The position numbers and the translations under genes are program-made. DNA of 48,589 nucleotides from an uncultured Clostridia bacterium (GTDB taxonomy: Bacteria; Bacillota; Clostridia; UBA1212; SIG427): the NCBI GenBank assembly GCA_945965275.1, contig CAMFNB010000007.1, forward strand, positions 1-48,589. The letters are read 5' to 3'. The stretch's first letter is position 1. Every line of letters starts with the position of its first letter. The notes under the pieces are model-generated. The model saw nothing but the letters and a program-made list of their open reading frames with translations. It did no database searches and had not been told where the DNA came from. Below are positions 47,611 through 48,589 of the stretch, piece after piece.

Positions 47611-48540
47611 TCAGCCTCCGAAGAGGGGAGTGGAATAATATCTTTCGCCTGTGTCGGGAAGAACGGTTACAACTCTTTTACCGGGACCGAGCTTCTCGGC
47701 GAGCTTGATTGCTGCCGCAACATTTGTTCCGCTGGAGATTCCGCAGAGGAGTCCTTCTTCTTTTGCAAGACGTTTTGAAACCTCAAGAGCTTCTTCATCT
47801 GTGATGATATATATGTCGTCGTAGATTTCTCTGTTTAAGATATCGGGGATGATTCCGTCGCCGATACCCATCTGAATATGAGTTCCGATTGTACCGCCTG
47901 CAAGAACTGCGGCATTCTCGGGCTCAACCGCCCAGATTATCATTTCGGGATTGTGCTCTTTAAGAACTTCACCGATGCCTGTGATGGTTCCGCCGGTTCC
48001 GATTCCTGAACAGAAACCGTCAATTGGTCCGTCCGTCTGTTCCAGGATTTCAGCGGCTGTGTGATTCTTCTGGGCAAGAGTGTTATTCGGATTTGTAAAC
48101 TGCTGGGGAACAAAAACCCTCGGATCTTTTTCCTGCATACGGAGGGCAGTCTTAAGACATTCCTCGATACATGCGCCGATGTCGCCTGCGTCATGAACAA
48201 GCTTAACCTGTGCGCCATACTGACGTACGAGTTTGCGTCTTTCTTCGCTTACCGAGTCCGGCATAATGATGATTGTACGATATCCTTTTACCGCGCCGAC
48301 GAGTGCAAGTCCGATTCCCTGGTTTCCGCTTGTGGGTTCAACGATAATGGAATCCTTGTTTATTACACCTTCGCGCTCAGCAGTTTCAATCATATTAAGA
48401 GCCGTTCTTGTCTTGATTGAACCGCCGATGTTTACGGCTTCGAACTTAACGAAAATTTCTGCTCCGTCCTTCGGTGCCATTCTGTTTAATCGAACCATGG
48501 GAGTATTTCCCACAGCTTCTAAAATATTATTGTAAACCAT
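47611..48540 (-). CDS. cysK: Cysteine synthase A (O-acetylserine sulfhydrylase)
   Basis: GNTPMVRLNR; GGSIKTRTAL; EPTSGNQGIGLA; GTGGTITG; PDTGERYYSTPLF. Confidence 0.95.
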   Translation of the reverse strand: MVYNNILEAVGNTPMVRLNRMAPKDGAEIFVKFEAVNIGGSIKTRTALNMIETAEREGVINKDSIIVEPTSGNQGIGLALVGAVKGYRTIIIMPDSVSEERRKLVRQYGAQVKLVHDAGDIGACIEECLKTALRMQEKDPRVFVPQQFTNPNNTLAQKNHTAAEILEQTDGPIDGFCSGIGTGGTITGIGEVLKEHNPEMIIWAVEPENAAVLAGGTIGTHIQMGIGDGIIPDILNREIYDDIYIITDEEALEVSKRLAKEEGLLCGISSGTNVAAAIKLAEKLGPGKRVVTVLPDTGERYYSTPLFGG

Positions 48541-48542
48541 AA

Positions 48543-48589
48543 TTATTTCCCTTCAATTTCCGTGCAGACATCTGTCCACTCTTTGTAAT
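48543..48589 (-). CDS. C-terminal end of an upstream gene (...YKEWTDVCTEIEGK*)
   Basis: Open frame from the window edge to TAA just before the cysK start. Confidence 0.4.
   Translation of the reverse strand, partial: YKEWTDVCTEIEGK

Noticed and set aside
1-48589. Search for CRISPR arrays, tRNA/rRNA genes, transposases, integrases and phage genes
   Set aside because: None recognised by eye; tRNAscan/Rfam/ISfinder runs would be needed to exclude small elements

Overview
48.6-kb window of a low/medium-GC Firmicutes (Clostridia-like) chromosome. No rRNA, tRNA, CRISPR array, IS element or prophage was recognised. Gene content is mostly metabolic and accessory: a cluster of zinc-ribbon/TM/Pro-Thr-linker surface proteins ending in an L,D-transpeptidase; NAD synthetase; a metal-efflux cassette with an ArsR-AraC fusion regulator; an orphan glycyl-radical enzyme with its activase and AraC regulator; a FecCD-type ABC importer with a structured leader; iron-dependent alcohol dehydrogenase; superoxide reductase coupled to a dehydrogenase; an orphan PTS-IIC-like permease behind a duplicated hairpin array; thioredoxin plus an FTR-like protein; argGH; HicAB; Trk/Ktr K+ uptake; MocR/ECF-S; and cysK. 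The least expected signal is distributed: the octamer TTTTACCG/CGGTAAAA occurs about 43 times by manual count, against about 2 expected, on both strands, in several reading frames and in two intergenic regions. It is a candidate genome-wide repeated DNA word. All counts and pairings were done by eye and need computational confirmation.
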